Of a DNA stretch of 64,000 bases, positions 33,798 to 44,029 are shown one piece after another. The translations under genes were made by a program, and so were the position numbers. The DNA comes from Neodiprion pinetum (Eukaryota > Arthropoda > Insecta > Hymenoptera > Diprionidae), in NCBI RefSeq assembly GCF_021155775.2, contig NC_060234.1, positions 10,922,283-10,986,282 on the forward strand, given 5' to 3'. The notes under the pieces were generated by a model. That model was not told where the DNA came from. It made no database searches and saw only the letters and a program-made list of their open reading frames with translations. Position 1 is the first letter of the stretch, and every line of letters begins with the position of its first letter.

Positions 33798-36676
33798 TGT
33801 AACGCTAAGCCTTTTCGGGCCCCTCGTCGAGCGCCGATTTGTAACGCTAAATTCTGTTACGTTCGGATGAGGACTTACCGTTGACACTTTGGCGCGATTC
33901 TTTACTTATCCGCAATATCAAACTACAACAAAATAATTACGTTGGGTGCCAGACGCGGTAGCGTCGATTTTCAAATAATAATGCAAATCAATAAAATTAA
34001 CACAAAACCGTACAAAAGGGATAAATAGAGAACCCGTTGTATGGCTGGCTAGGCACAGGTACGATCGCGTACATCCCGGTAGAGTGGCGGAGTTCAAGGC
34101 AGCTAACAGTAATTCCAGAATTAAAGAAAATGACAAAATAAAGAATAAACTCCAGTTAAAAGGAAAATGAATAAGTCAATCGATCATATATTGTCGAGAA
34201 GGTTACATAAGTGAGACAGGCAAATAAGGTGGTATCGATAGCGGTAGTTAATAAAATAAATAATCGTTGTTCATAATAATATCGGTAGAATAGCAGTAAA
34301 CGGTAGCTTTAACACGAGAGACGGTAGTTAACAGAGAAAAATAGACGTAGGCCGAGAGATGCGATATAATGCAAGAGTTGACTTAAAACTACACGTCACT
34401 GGGCGACGTGGTCTTACCCAAGTTGCAAATGACGCTACGAAAATTATTATTCTGTTAATTAGAACGAGAGAGCTTTACTGCGATCGGTAGAAAACAACGT
34501 AACGGTAGTTCGGTAGATGATACGTCAAATTTACCATAAATTATAACCAGGATGAGAAATTGACATTCAGTAACAATTTACCAAGTCGGCAAACGATCGA
34601 CTAGGTCGCCTTCGGTAGAATTATTCATACGGTAGATTCGATAATTTATAATCATTACATACTTGAGGAATTAAATAGTGAATTCCTAAACATAACTTTT
34701 GAGAGAATACCAAAATACAAAGTTATGAGAGTGAGAGAATTTCGGAGAGTTTACAAAATAGAGAAATATACTGAAATACACCGCAATACAAAAGAATAAT
34801 TCACAGAACTTAATCTAACAAAATACGGAAAAATAAATAACAGGCAGAAATAGTATAAAATTGTCAATAGTAATAAAGAAAAATGCGGTAATATCTAAGG
34901 GTGATTCTACGCTCGCTTGTACTCCAAGGAACTCGATATACGATACAATAGGCACAAAAATAAATAAAAATATAATAAGCAATAACGGAAATAAAATACA
35001 AGGCACACTACTATTACAAGAAGAGTATGGAATAAAATATGAAGCCAATAGGGCTCAGAATACGATAGAAAATACGGAAGCAAGATAATAGAGATTCACA
35101 AATAATCAGAAAAGTCATAAATACAGGAAGAGTAATTATTTGGCAGCTACGAGGTCGCTCAGATACGAAAATAATAAGTTACTGAAATCATGCAGCCACA
35201 CGGAAGTCGTGGACCATGATTCACACAAAACGGCATCACCCGATGCAACCAAGAAACAATAAATATAATATTAATGACCGAAATCATGCAGCCACACGGC
35301 GGCTTACTGCAACTTTAACCGTGGACCATGATTCACGCAAAGTCGATAAATACTATGAGAAAGAATAGAAATTATGAGCAACTTCGTAACAGTACAACTC
35401 AAAGGCAGAAGCCTTACCTTGACGGTTGATCTCAGGCACACAAACTGATTCTAATTTAAATTATACTGTACAATAGCAAAACGGGGAAGGAAAGGAAAAA
35501 GAAGGAAAAGAGTTTAGAAGGATAAAGGTACTCGGTAGAATAGACGGTAGAACGATAGCGGTAGAATAGACGGTAGGACGGTAGCGGTAGAATGAAAAGG
35601 TGTCGGCAGCTTAAATCGGTAGAAAGGTCGGGAGAGTAATTGGAAAATCGAAGCTGTTCCTCAACAGGTCGAGCGTAGAATAGCAGGTCGTAGTTCAGCT
35701 CGCCGATCTCGCGGTTGTCGTGAGGTGATTCTTCTTCTTTGATTGGTCGGTTGACCCCCACCGCAAATAGGCTATCCCCCTGTGGCGAATATCGGTTACT
35801 GCGTGGTCATACGTTTTCCAAAAATTACCGCTAGATGTGGTGTAATGTGCTGCTCGCGATTTCGTCGTTGACACCAACTCGTATGGTTTCGTAGTCGCTT
35901 CAGTTTACAGTCCAGGCTGCCTATCATCGGGGACTTCTTTGACAGAGGCATACACAGGGTGCCTCTCGGTCAAAGTTACCGGGTGGAGAGTGACGCTTCA
36001 CTGTTCACCTCCACCGGCTTTTGTACAGGCAGTAGCTAGCTGCCTGTACCTGAGGTCGTGCAGTCAGACGGTTGGCCAAACCGTGGACAACGACCCACAC
36101 AATTGGTCCCTGTCGATAGGAAGGCAGCGTCGATCCTCAGAACGATGGCTTTATCAACCTGAACGTAGTGGTTTGGGGTCGGTCCGGCACCAGGCCGGTA
36201 AGTCGGAGGATGGCAGGCTACGGTCTGCCCTTCACGCCATCCTTACGGCATCCGTTAGAGTTGGCGGCTGGTTCCTCTTCGAGGAACGGTGCCCTCGGCC
36301 GCCGGGAGGATTTTTATCTCCCTGTTCACCGGCAGTCGAGGCGATACGGAAGGTTCGGGTGGATGCTACCCCAGGTGTATATAAAGGTGCACTAAGGTAG
36401 CCAGTGTAGTCTGATGAGACCGTCAGTAGGCGAAGTCGTCGAGAGCTGCAAACGGTAGCTAGTGGTCCCTTGTTGGCCGGAATCGTTGTCGTCCAAGTAC
36501 CTTGTTAGCTTGCGCCGAAGCGCGAAATAAAGAATTTACAAAAAAGAATTAGTTAAAAGTAGTTATTGCCTATTTTGTATCGAGTTCGGTTGGAGTACCC
36601 TGCTGAGGACGCGTAAACTAAAAATAATAGCGGTTGTGTGCCCTTGTGACGGGCGATTCTGAAACGCCACGTTACA
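33798..36676 (-). mobile_element. Solo LTR of the roughly 3-kb LTR family (copy 2)
   Basis: On the minus strand it starts TGTAACGTGG and ends GCGTTACA. The target duplication is GTAC at 33794-33797 and 36677-36680. It matches 3635-6918 for most of its length, without the MITE. It has the PBS-like site at 33941-33951 and the donor-like site at 33873-33879 (minus strand). A roughly 95-bp tandem duplication (about 35182 and 35277) is private to this copy. It is inserted just 3' of the DUF4806-type gene. Confidence 0.82.
34242..35622 (-). repeat. Array of CTACCG motifs, copy 2
   Basis: About 16 CTACCG copies on the minus strand (CGGTAG on plus), including six within 35533-35590. Others lie near 34242, 34283, 34301, 34322, 34485, 34503, 34511, 34613, 34630 and 35617. 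Same motif and orientation as in copy 1. Confidence 0.7.
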
Positions 36677-36680
36677 GTAC

Positions 36681-37250
36681 ATAAGAAGGAGATGCAGGTC
36701 TCATTTCCCCATTATCTTGCCTCGTCTTCGTACCTTTCTAAATATCTAACGTTTACTTTGGTAGTCTATACCAAACAATTAAAGACCTGGAAAGTACAAA
36801 GTACAAAGATTTATTTTATAGTTTATTCGTGTTCAACGTTGAGAAAATTTTTTACTTAGATTATTAAGATTAAAAAAAACAAATTTGATTGATGAAATAT
36901 TATATAAAATGAGCTACGTGCTCATATTGTCATAGATACACGTACAGTGTGGTCACAATAGAAATATTACACGTAGTATTTGGACATTTTTTTTCACTAT
37001 TTAAACTTCTTCTATTTCTTTCACTCTATTCAATATCGACGATTACGTTAATTGTGAGAGTTTTTCTGGCCTTATCAAAACAAACACATCGTCCAGTTAC
37101 GAGATTGTGATAATTTAACCAATAGAATAACAGAGGAAAGCACTGAAGTGTTCGTGCCTTGAAATAGTTTCAATACTATGCCCATCAATGAAGTATAATA
37201 AATTAGTAGATGACTAAATAAGTTTGAAGAAGAAAAGTATACATACACTC
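36681..37250. other. Unassigned AT-rich stretch
   Basis: No gene recognised; lies inside the candidate large transposon. Confidence 0.4.
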
Positions 37251-38025
37251 GACCGCTTCTAACAGCAAGACCCTAACTCACGAGCTCCGCTTGTAAAGAC
37301 TTATCTCAGGCACTCTATACAGGGTGTCCCTAAATTGCCTCCCACGGACTAGCCAGCATGATACCTCGTTAAAATCCAACCGAGAATTTCTTTTCCGGAA
37401 GCTCGTCCGACGCATAGTTTTTGAATTATAAGCGATAGCGCTAGGCCAATCAGAGTGCACCATTTCATCTAGATTTGCCGCCACGGAAATTGCTGTTTTG
37501 TTCGGCTGGGTGAATTATTATTATTCGTTTACGAATTAAATATCGGCACCTCCCCTCTCTCCCTGTTGTACCCCTTCTCGGGCGCTGACCTCGGTATTGT
37601 TGCCGCGGACACGCTGCCGGCCGCACATTCATGGGCGCACACTTGTGTGAGTAAACAGAAGCGCATCCTCAAGCATAAGGGGTACAGCAGCGAGAGAGGG
37701 GAGGTGCCGATATTTAATTCGTAAACGAATAATAATAATTTACCCAGTCGAACAAAACAGCAATTTCCGTGGCGGCAAATCTAGATGAAATGGTGCACTC
37801 TGATTGGCCTAGCGCTATCGCTTATAATTCAAAAACTATGCGTCGGACGAGCTTCAGAAAAAGAAATTCTCGGTTGGATTTTAACGAGGTATCATGCTGG
37901 CTAGTCCGTGGGAGGCAATTTAGGGACACCCTGTATAGTCCGATTACAGAGATCGCTATTTCCGGAGCTCCTAAGGTCTTTATAACCGGAGCTCGCGAGT
38001 TAGGGACTTGCTGTTAGGAGCGGTC
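37251..38025. mobile_element. Foldback element with nested inverted arms
   Basis: Outer arms (from GACCGC at 37251 and to GCGGTC at 38025) and inner arms starting TACAGGGTGTCCC (37318 rightwards, ending 37935) are all inverted around a GC-rich centre near 37620. The inner arms are about 230 bp and nearly identical, so a mirrored open frame of about 55 codons appears on both strands (37278-37484 minus, 37769-38017 plus). The ACAGGGTGTCC-type ends with TA flanks suggest a Tc1/mariner-type MITE. Confidence 0.75.
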
Positions 38026-38589
38026 AACATGAACTTCAAAGTTCACTTAGTAATGATCTACTATACACAAAGGTATGGCTTCTCTACTTCGCTACTTTCT
38101 TAATTTTTTGAACATTAATGCTTATTATTCACTTTGTTTGATGAAACGTTTTTTTTTCTCCTCCATGTACTATATTTCGACACATATTTCATATCTTTCA
38201 TAATATTAATATATATACTCAATCAAATAAAGGCCTAAATAATAAAATATAATATTAAGATAAACTATTTCTGTGATGTGGATTAGGTAATACAAGAATC
38301 AAACATTCAATAAGACTGTAAAATGAAATTATTCCTAATATCCAATTAAGCTTTTGAATTTATGTTTGTGTGTTAAATAGATATATACGTATGAGAATTA
38401 GTACAAATGTACGATAAGATCTTTGTATGCTCTATTTATGAGCAAGTCAATAAGTAATACATAATATAATAAACGAGAATACTATATCTCACAGAACAAT
38501 AGTTATATACTTGATACATTCATGGATAATTGATCGTGATGTATCTGATACCTACCATCATTTCCTGAAACACCTTAGCGACATGGAGG
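38026..38589. other. Unassigned AT-rich stretch
   Basis: No gene or repeat recognised. Confidence 0.4.
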
Positions 38590-38849
38590 CCATGTAACTC
38601 CGATTTCAAGCGGTGCATGATTGCTATGTAGTCTTAACGTAACATTGTGACTTCTCTGTTCTGCCAAATTCACGCTTCAGCAACGTAACTAGCATGTAGC
38701 CATTCAACACGATCGTGACGAAACTGTAGCATGATATGTGGCGGACATTTTAGAGTGCCTGGACCATTACATTCACGTTTCATACAACATACCTGTGATA
38801 TTCACGGAACTAAGTGTAACATAATTTATATGTGTTTGTTACGAAACTA
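38590..38849. repeat. Right subterminal GTAAC/ACGTAA-type repeats
   Basis: Degenerate motifs like those at the left end, for example near 38595, 38636, 38683, 38716, 38774 and 38838, just inside the right CCCAGG terminus. Confidence 0.45.
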
Positions 38850-38860
38850 TGTTGCCTGGG

Positions 38861-39169
38861 TATAGTTGTGAGTCGATAAGTTATCGGTAAACTTCATTTT
38901 TATCCACTCCCCCGAAGTATTAAATTGTTTTTGTAGCGATTGGTCTTATTTTCTGATGTTTATTTCTCTGACGGTGTTAACAGACGGACACGGTCATCAC
39001 CCCCTAAACCCTAAACGTCTCTCGGTCACCCCTGAAAATCCTTCAAATACCACCCATTCTGCAAATCAAATATAAAATACTTAAATACAGTTTTTCACAA
39101 CGCAGTGTTGATATATCAAACAGCCCTGATAAGTCAGTACCATTTTCTACCATTGATCTTCCCAATGCG
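38861..39169. other. Unassigned stretch
   Basis: Right flank of the candidate transposon. A CCCTAAACCCTAAA near 39002-39015 is too short to mean a telomere relic. Confidence 0.35.
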
Positions 39170-39245
39170 CTCGTGGCCGAATGGCGAAAGGCCTCACTAT
39201 CAACGCGAAGGTTCAGTGTTCGAACCTCTCAATTAACTTTTTTTT
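39168..39245 (+). ncRNA. tRNA-like pol III unit (degraded tRNA or SINE head)
   Basis: Box A-like TGGCCGAATGG (39174-39184) and box B-like TGTTCGAACCT (39217-39227) lie about 32 nt apart. A run of T from about 39238 could terminate pol III. The length and arms do not fold into a normal tRNA, though the start resembles class II (Ser/Leu) tRNAs. Confidence 0.4.
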
Positions 39246-39725
39246 TTTATCCATGGGTGAATATAAGTTGGTGATATGAGAAATGCGAACGGTTACAACT
39301 CTTTAATTGCTAAAAAAATAATAATTCATTTATATTCAGCATTGTATTTGAAAAAAAGGAAAAAGGGGAAAACTCGGAAGCGACCACTGATTACTGAACT
39401 ATCGTTTTTGGAACCAGAAAAAGCTATATCACGTACATATTTATGATCATGCGGTTTGGCGATCAATTTTTTGACAAATAAATAACGAATATTAACAAAA
39501 CGTGGTTTTCATTACTTCATTTTTTCACATACTTTATTGTCAGTGTCTGTAATGGAAACGTAATGCTTGATGAGACAGAACAGAGCTGGAAAGTTGAAAA
39601 ACAAGTATTAACATGAAAGAGCTAAAAACGTTTCACCCCAAGTGATAGAAATAAAAACGGGAACAATTATTTTAATTTTGATATCAGTGAGGATTGAGGC
39701 TTCCACGTGTAACACAAATTATTGT
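39246..39725. other. Unassigned AT-rich stretch
   Basis: Lies 3' of the hAT gene (minus strand). Terminal repeats of the hAT element were not found here. Confidence 0.4.
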
Positions 39726-42290
39726 TCAACGCCTCTTTAGCATGGAGAATGCTTTCGCACGTGCCGACAAAAGGCGATTTCGTATTTCACTCTTTATCAA
39801 GTCAAGTTGGGAAGAAACTCTCTCAGCTGCCGCCGAAGAATGTGGCAAACAGAGTATCCCCTTAACTAATTTTGTCAAGTTTGGGAACATTGGAATGTCC
39901 AATCGAGAGTTCAACTTGAAAATATTAGTCCAAAAATCTTCGATGGGAGGATTTTTTTTTGGCTTCCATTTCTTCCAAATCCGACAAAAGTCGCCACTCA
40001 CTATTCAATTTTTCTATGTCATCCACGAGGTGTGAGAAAAACTTGAGTGCTTGTGTGGCAATACTGCTAATCTCTCCAGACAACACTATGCGCGGATTGA
40101 AATAGCTTACAAAAGATAAAACCGGGTCATCGAAATTAAACCTTCGTTTGATCTGTTCCGCGAGCATCACATAAAACCCCAAAGCATGCACTCTGAAGTT
40201 GTGCAACTCGTTTCGATCGATATTTTCGTTTGACATTAATATTTCAGCTTTTGCTCCGAAATATATTTTCTCCAATGCAATGAAATTTCGTGGATCAGTG
40301 ACTTCAATGTTTTTAATCGGAACACGATCCAGATATTACTTTTTCACGTAATTCCTCAAAATGTTTCGGAACAAATCGGAAACTCTTTTCAAAAGAAGAT
40401 GTAGTTGCGGTTTCTCCGCTTGAAACTCTCGATTCAATCGATTTACACTTTCGAGAATGTAAGAGAGAAAAGTATAATATACTTTGAAAATGGGATTTTT
40501 TAATTGATTCAAAATCGCTTGCGTTGCAGGCAAGTCATCTTCGAAGCACTAGTGCGTGAAAAAAAGGATCAAAGCTTCCCAATTCTGTAACACCCGATCA
40601 ACAGCAGCCTAGATTGAGGAAAAAAATGCCAAGTTTGAGGTTGAGAAAGTACAGAAGTAAACAAATAAGCAGTCGAGACAATGCAAAATTACATGCACAC
40701 TCCTGAACACAACCGATGTAACGCACTTACTTGAAGTGACAACCACCGCGTTGCACTCGGGTGCAACAGTTTGCGAGGTTTCAGTTCTACGAATATCTGA
40801 AACTCTTGTAATCTTCCAGATCGATTGCTGCAGTGCGAGAAGTAATAGACTGCTCGTATCAAATCTTCTAAACTTCTTGGCAACTTTTTAGCTGCAGCTG
40901 AAGAGCCCAGATGAAATGAATGACAAACGCATCCAAGGACGAACAGATGTGGTATTATTGCTTTGAAGCGGGCTTGTACTCCGTTGATATTTCCCATCAT
41001 TACAGATGCGTTGTCAGCCGCCAAACCGATCATATATGTCACCGGAATGTTCTTCTCTTTGAAAAAATTGCAGATTGCGGTAAAGATATCATTCGCAGTG
41101 CAGGATTGTACTTTTATCAGCCCCAAAAATCTATCCTTGCATTCGTCATTATCGTAAAATCTCACTACGATAGCAAGTGATTTTTCTGTGTTGATATCGG
41201 TAGTTTCGTCGATTATTATCGAAAAAACACAATTTTTCAACTTTTCCGAAATGACTGATATCCGTTCCTTGGCGATCACGTCTTTTGTTAAGTTCGTAGC
41301 TTTTGTTCGGCAGCATTTTATCGCTTTCGCTATTTTCGAATCCGGGCATACAGACGCAACCAGCTTCGGCAAATGATCCATTAAGAGGAACGGCAAATTG
41401 TGTTCGTGCAAAAACATCGTGAGCTTCAATTCAGCCGATTTAACCAGTTTCTCCTGATGTTTTTTTTCGTCGTTAAAATGGTCACTAATCTTGACGGTCC
41501 TCTCAGCTTTTCTCATATTTTCTATATGAAAATCAGTAACCTCATGTCGTGTTAAGTGAGTGAACCCACCATTAATCGTTTTGAGACACGCCGTGCAGAA
41601 CGATTTGTCCGACTTTTTTTCCAACCATGGAAAACCGTGTTGCCAGCTGTCCTTGAATCTTTGTTGGTACGACTTACGTCTTTTCTTGGAGGGTTCTTCG
41701 ACACAATGATCTGATGCATAGGAATCTTCGGCTAGACCAGTTGTAGTGTCAGTATCAGTTGTCGTACTTTCTGAACAATCAGAATTCTTTTCAGCATCGG
41801 CATACCTGCTAAAATCATCATCGATAAGTTTTGGATCGAAACAGCAGTATTTTTGTAGGGCGAATAGGACACACAAAACGGTCATAATGGATTGAGCAAA
41901 ATTTTCATGATACTTTTTATTTTATGATGACAATATATTTCTATAGAAAAAAAATCAAGTCATACATACTTATTTACTGACACAACAGACAGCTGATTAA
42001 TTGACGATATCGGAGGATTCGAAGGACCAGCCTTCTCAATTTCCGATGAATCAACATCGTCTTTCTTTCGTCGAGGAACGAGGAATCTGGAAAAAATGTT
42101 GACGGGTATTTTTTTTATAAAAACGAGCAGAAAATCAAGTCAAATATTCTATATACTAATGAAAAAGGTTACTTACCGTCTCATCTGTGGACATTCGTTT
42201 AATACCGACTCGGATGAGAGTTTGTTTCCGCATTCGCTACCCTCACAGTCACAGTCCTCACACTTTGACCAGTCATATCGAAGATCTCGA
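39726..42290 (-). pseudogene. hAT-family transposase gene, multi-exon, broken
   Basis: The main exon (41885 to about 40733) encodes a BED-like zinc segment (FCTACLKT...HLTRH), then the RNase H-like core with IIIDETTDI, GLAADNASV and CVCHSFHLG. The donor CAA|GTAAGT ends it. The next exon begins near 40607 and leads to the C-terminal hAT dimerisation motif HSSAAAERV near 39800, ending at TGA 39726. Lesions: TAG near 40550, TAA near 40340, and a frameshift in an A-run near 39955. Upstream exons probably lie at about 42180-42290 (Cys-rich CEDCDCEGSEC) and 41990-42090. It resembles the ZBED/DUF4371 hAT group. Confidence 0.8.
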
Positions 42291-42299
42291 TATTAGTTC

Positions 42300-43440
42300 T
42301 AGCATTCGCAAAAACACAACAAAGAATAAAAGTCAATTGTCACTTTGTCGTTCGTTTGTCGTTTGTCGTCGGCGCCGTCGGCGGCTCGGCTCGGTGCACT
42401 CACTGTTTACGAGTGAGGATTGGTCAATCGTTGCCAAAGAAGCGCTCATGTGCCTGCACGGCAAAAAAGTAAGCTCAAGATGAATTTTGCCATCAGCGCC
42501 ATCTACTGGCGCGATCTACTTTTTCAAACGTAATAGATCGGCTATCAGCGTACTAGCGTACTAAATCCTATACAAAGGTAACAGATCTGTTACAATTGTA
42601 ATAGAGTGGCAACACTGTCCGACGCCGCCTAGTTCTCCAGAGAACCGCTACACGCCGCCACCGAGGACCACACCGATTCGTCGCCAAACTTCATCGCTGA
42701 AGCCTCCACCGCGGTGCAACAAAACCCAGACAATTCCTTCACTAGCGTGGCAACCAAATTACTGATCACTTTGTATATATGTAAATGAAACTATAAATAA
42801 ATAGGGTGTACAACAACATAAACAAATAACTCATCTTTGAAACCACAGCGATCTACTCCTTCCACGCGGCTCGGTCATATAGCTAACAACAAATAGCGAA
42901 CAGTGACCGCAGCCTGAGTTGCGCGTACTAAAGTAGAGCCAACTCCGAATGATCGTGAAGATCGAGTCGAACCACGTTTTGAGCCGAGGCACTATTGTCT
43001 CGAATTTGAGTGTAACCAAATTCCGTTACACGGGGTCACATCAAATCAGTACGATAAATTATCCTTTCTCGTGTAGGTCGCGAGTCGTCGAAAGGGGAGC
43101 GTTCAAATTCGCGAATCAGGGGGTCCGCACGCGAGTGTGGAGAGCTGAGATAGAATAGTTCCCAGGTGAGGGAGCTTAGCCATGATGGCGTTGTATGCGC
43201 GCTCGGCAATAAGTATAGTTTAGGCCTATCAGAATATACATGAATATACATTGTATTAAAAAAAAGTTCCTGTAATGTCTGAATATTTAAAATAAATAAA
43301 TAAAAAATGTCGATGTCTTATTTTTGTGATTAAATAATTAATTTGAGTAGTAATTAATTATAATAAGTAATAATAAATAATTATTACACCCAATAATCGT
43401 AATAACGGTTGTTCATGAAATTCCACAAACGCAGTTTATA
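42300..43440. other. Unassigned, partly GC-rich
   Basis: The left part (42350-42500) may be the 5' end of the hAT element. 42600-43200 has the base composition and short blocks of LTR-derived DNA but no defined ends. No gene is called. Confidence 0.35.
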
Positions 43441-43457
43441 TACACAATCTCGCCATG

Positions 43458-43545
43458 CCCTTGCGTACTCGTTCCAGCCGTATGGACAGAGCGCGAGACT
43501 TTTAACTCTACGTACGTCGGTTCGAATCTCTCTTTTGCTGATATT
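43458..43545 (+). ncRNA. tRNA-Lys-like relic
   Basis: AGACTTTTAACTC resembles the anticodon arm of tRNA-Lys(UUU), and GGTTCGAATCT (43519-43529) is a good B box, followed by T-runs. The arms do not pair well and the A box is weak. Degraded tRNA or SINE head. Confidence 0.35.
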
Positions 43546-44029
43546 TTTTTTTCTTTTTTTTTTTACTTATTGATTGATTAAATTATTTGCAGCAAAATAT
43601 TAGTGATGACATATAATTTTCGTTTCAGGAAATATGTCTATATTTTTTTTGCAATGACTGTAATTCTAAAACAAAACATCTATCATTTTTTTCAAGAAAA
43701 GGAAAGAAAATGGATTATTAATAAGCCGAAAAAGAAAAATGCACATTCAGAAAATTGAATAATGTTCATGTGCATTTTTTTAATTTTAAGTTTGTGAATT
43801 ATCAATCCATTTATTCGTGATTTAAAAGTTATTTTTATATTTTCTGTAATCACATTCGTGTATTTTAAATGGTTTCTGTTTAGAAATTTTTTTAATGTCT
43901 CAATAGTCAATAAATATCTGAATGTAATAAATTATTAAATCCTTACTATCACTATTGTCTTTGACAAAGAAATTTTACTATTCTTTGTTTCATCCAGTTT
44001 ACCTGCAAGTACCCGTAATTACTCGTGAT
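43546..44029. other. Unassigned AT-rich stretch
   Basis: No gene or repeat recognised. Confidence 0.4.

Larger units (their letters stand above)
26730..38860 (+). mobile_element. Candidate 12.1-kb two-gene DNA transposon (CCCAGG ends)
   Basis: The left end CCCAGGTAACA (26730-26740) and right end TGTTGCCTGGG (38850-38860) are inverted repeats with one mismatch, both flanked by TATA (26726-26729 and 38861-38864). Subterminal regions on both sides are rich in ACGTAA/GTAAC motifs. Inside, on one strand, lie a Tnp2-like transposase-domain gene and a DUF4806-type gene, plus a nested solo LTR (33798-36676) and a foldback (37251-38025). Known CACTA elements have this general design, but with CACTA ends and a 3-bp TSD. 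The two ends could instead belong to separate small elements. Confidence 0.5.

Noticed and set aside
39002..39015. CCCTAAACCCTAAA telomere-like repeat
   Set aside because: Only two units, and not the usual insect TTAGG repeat.
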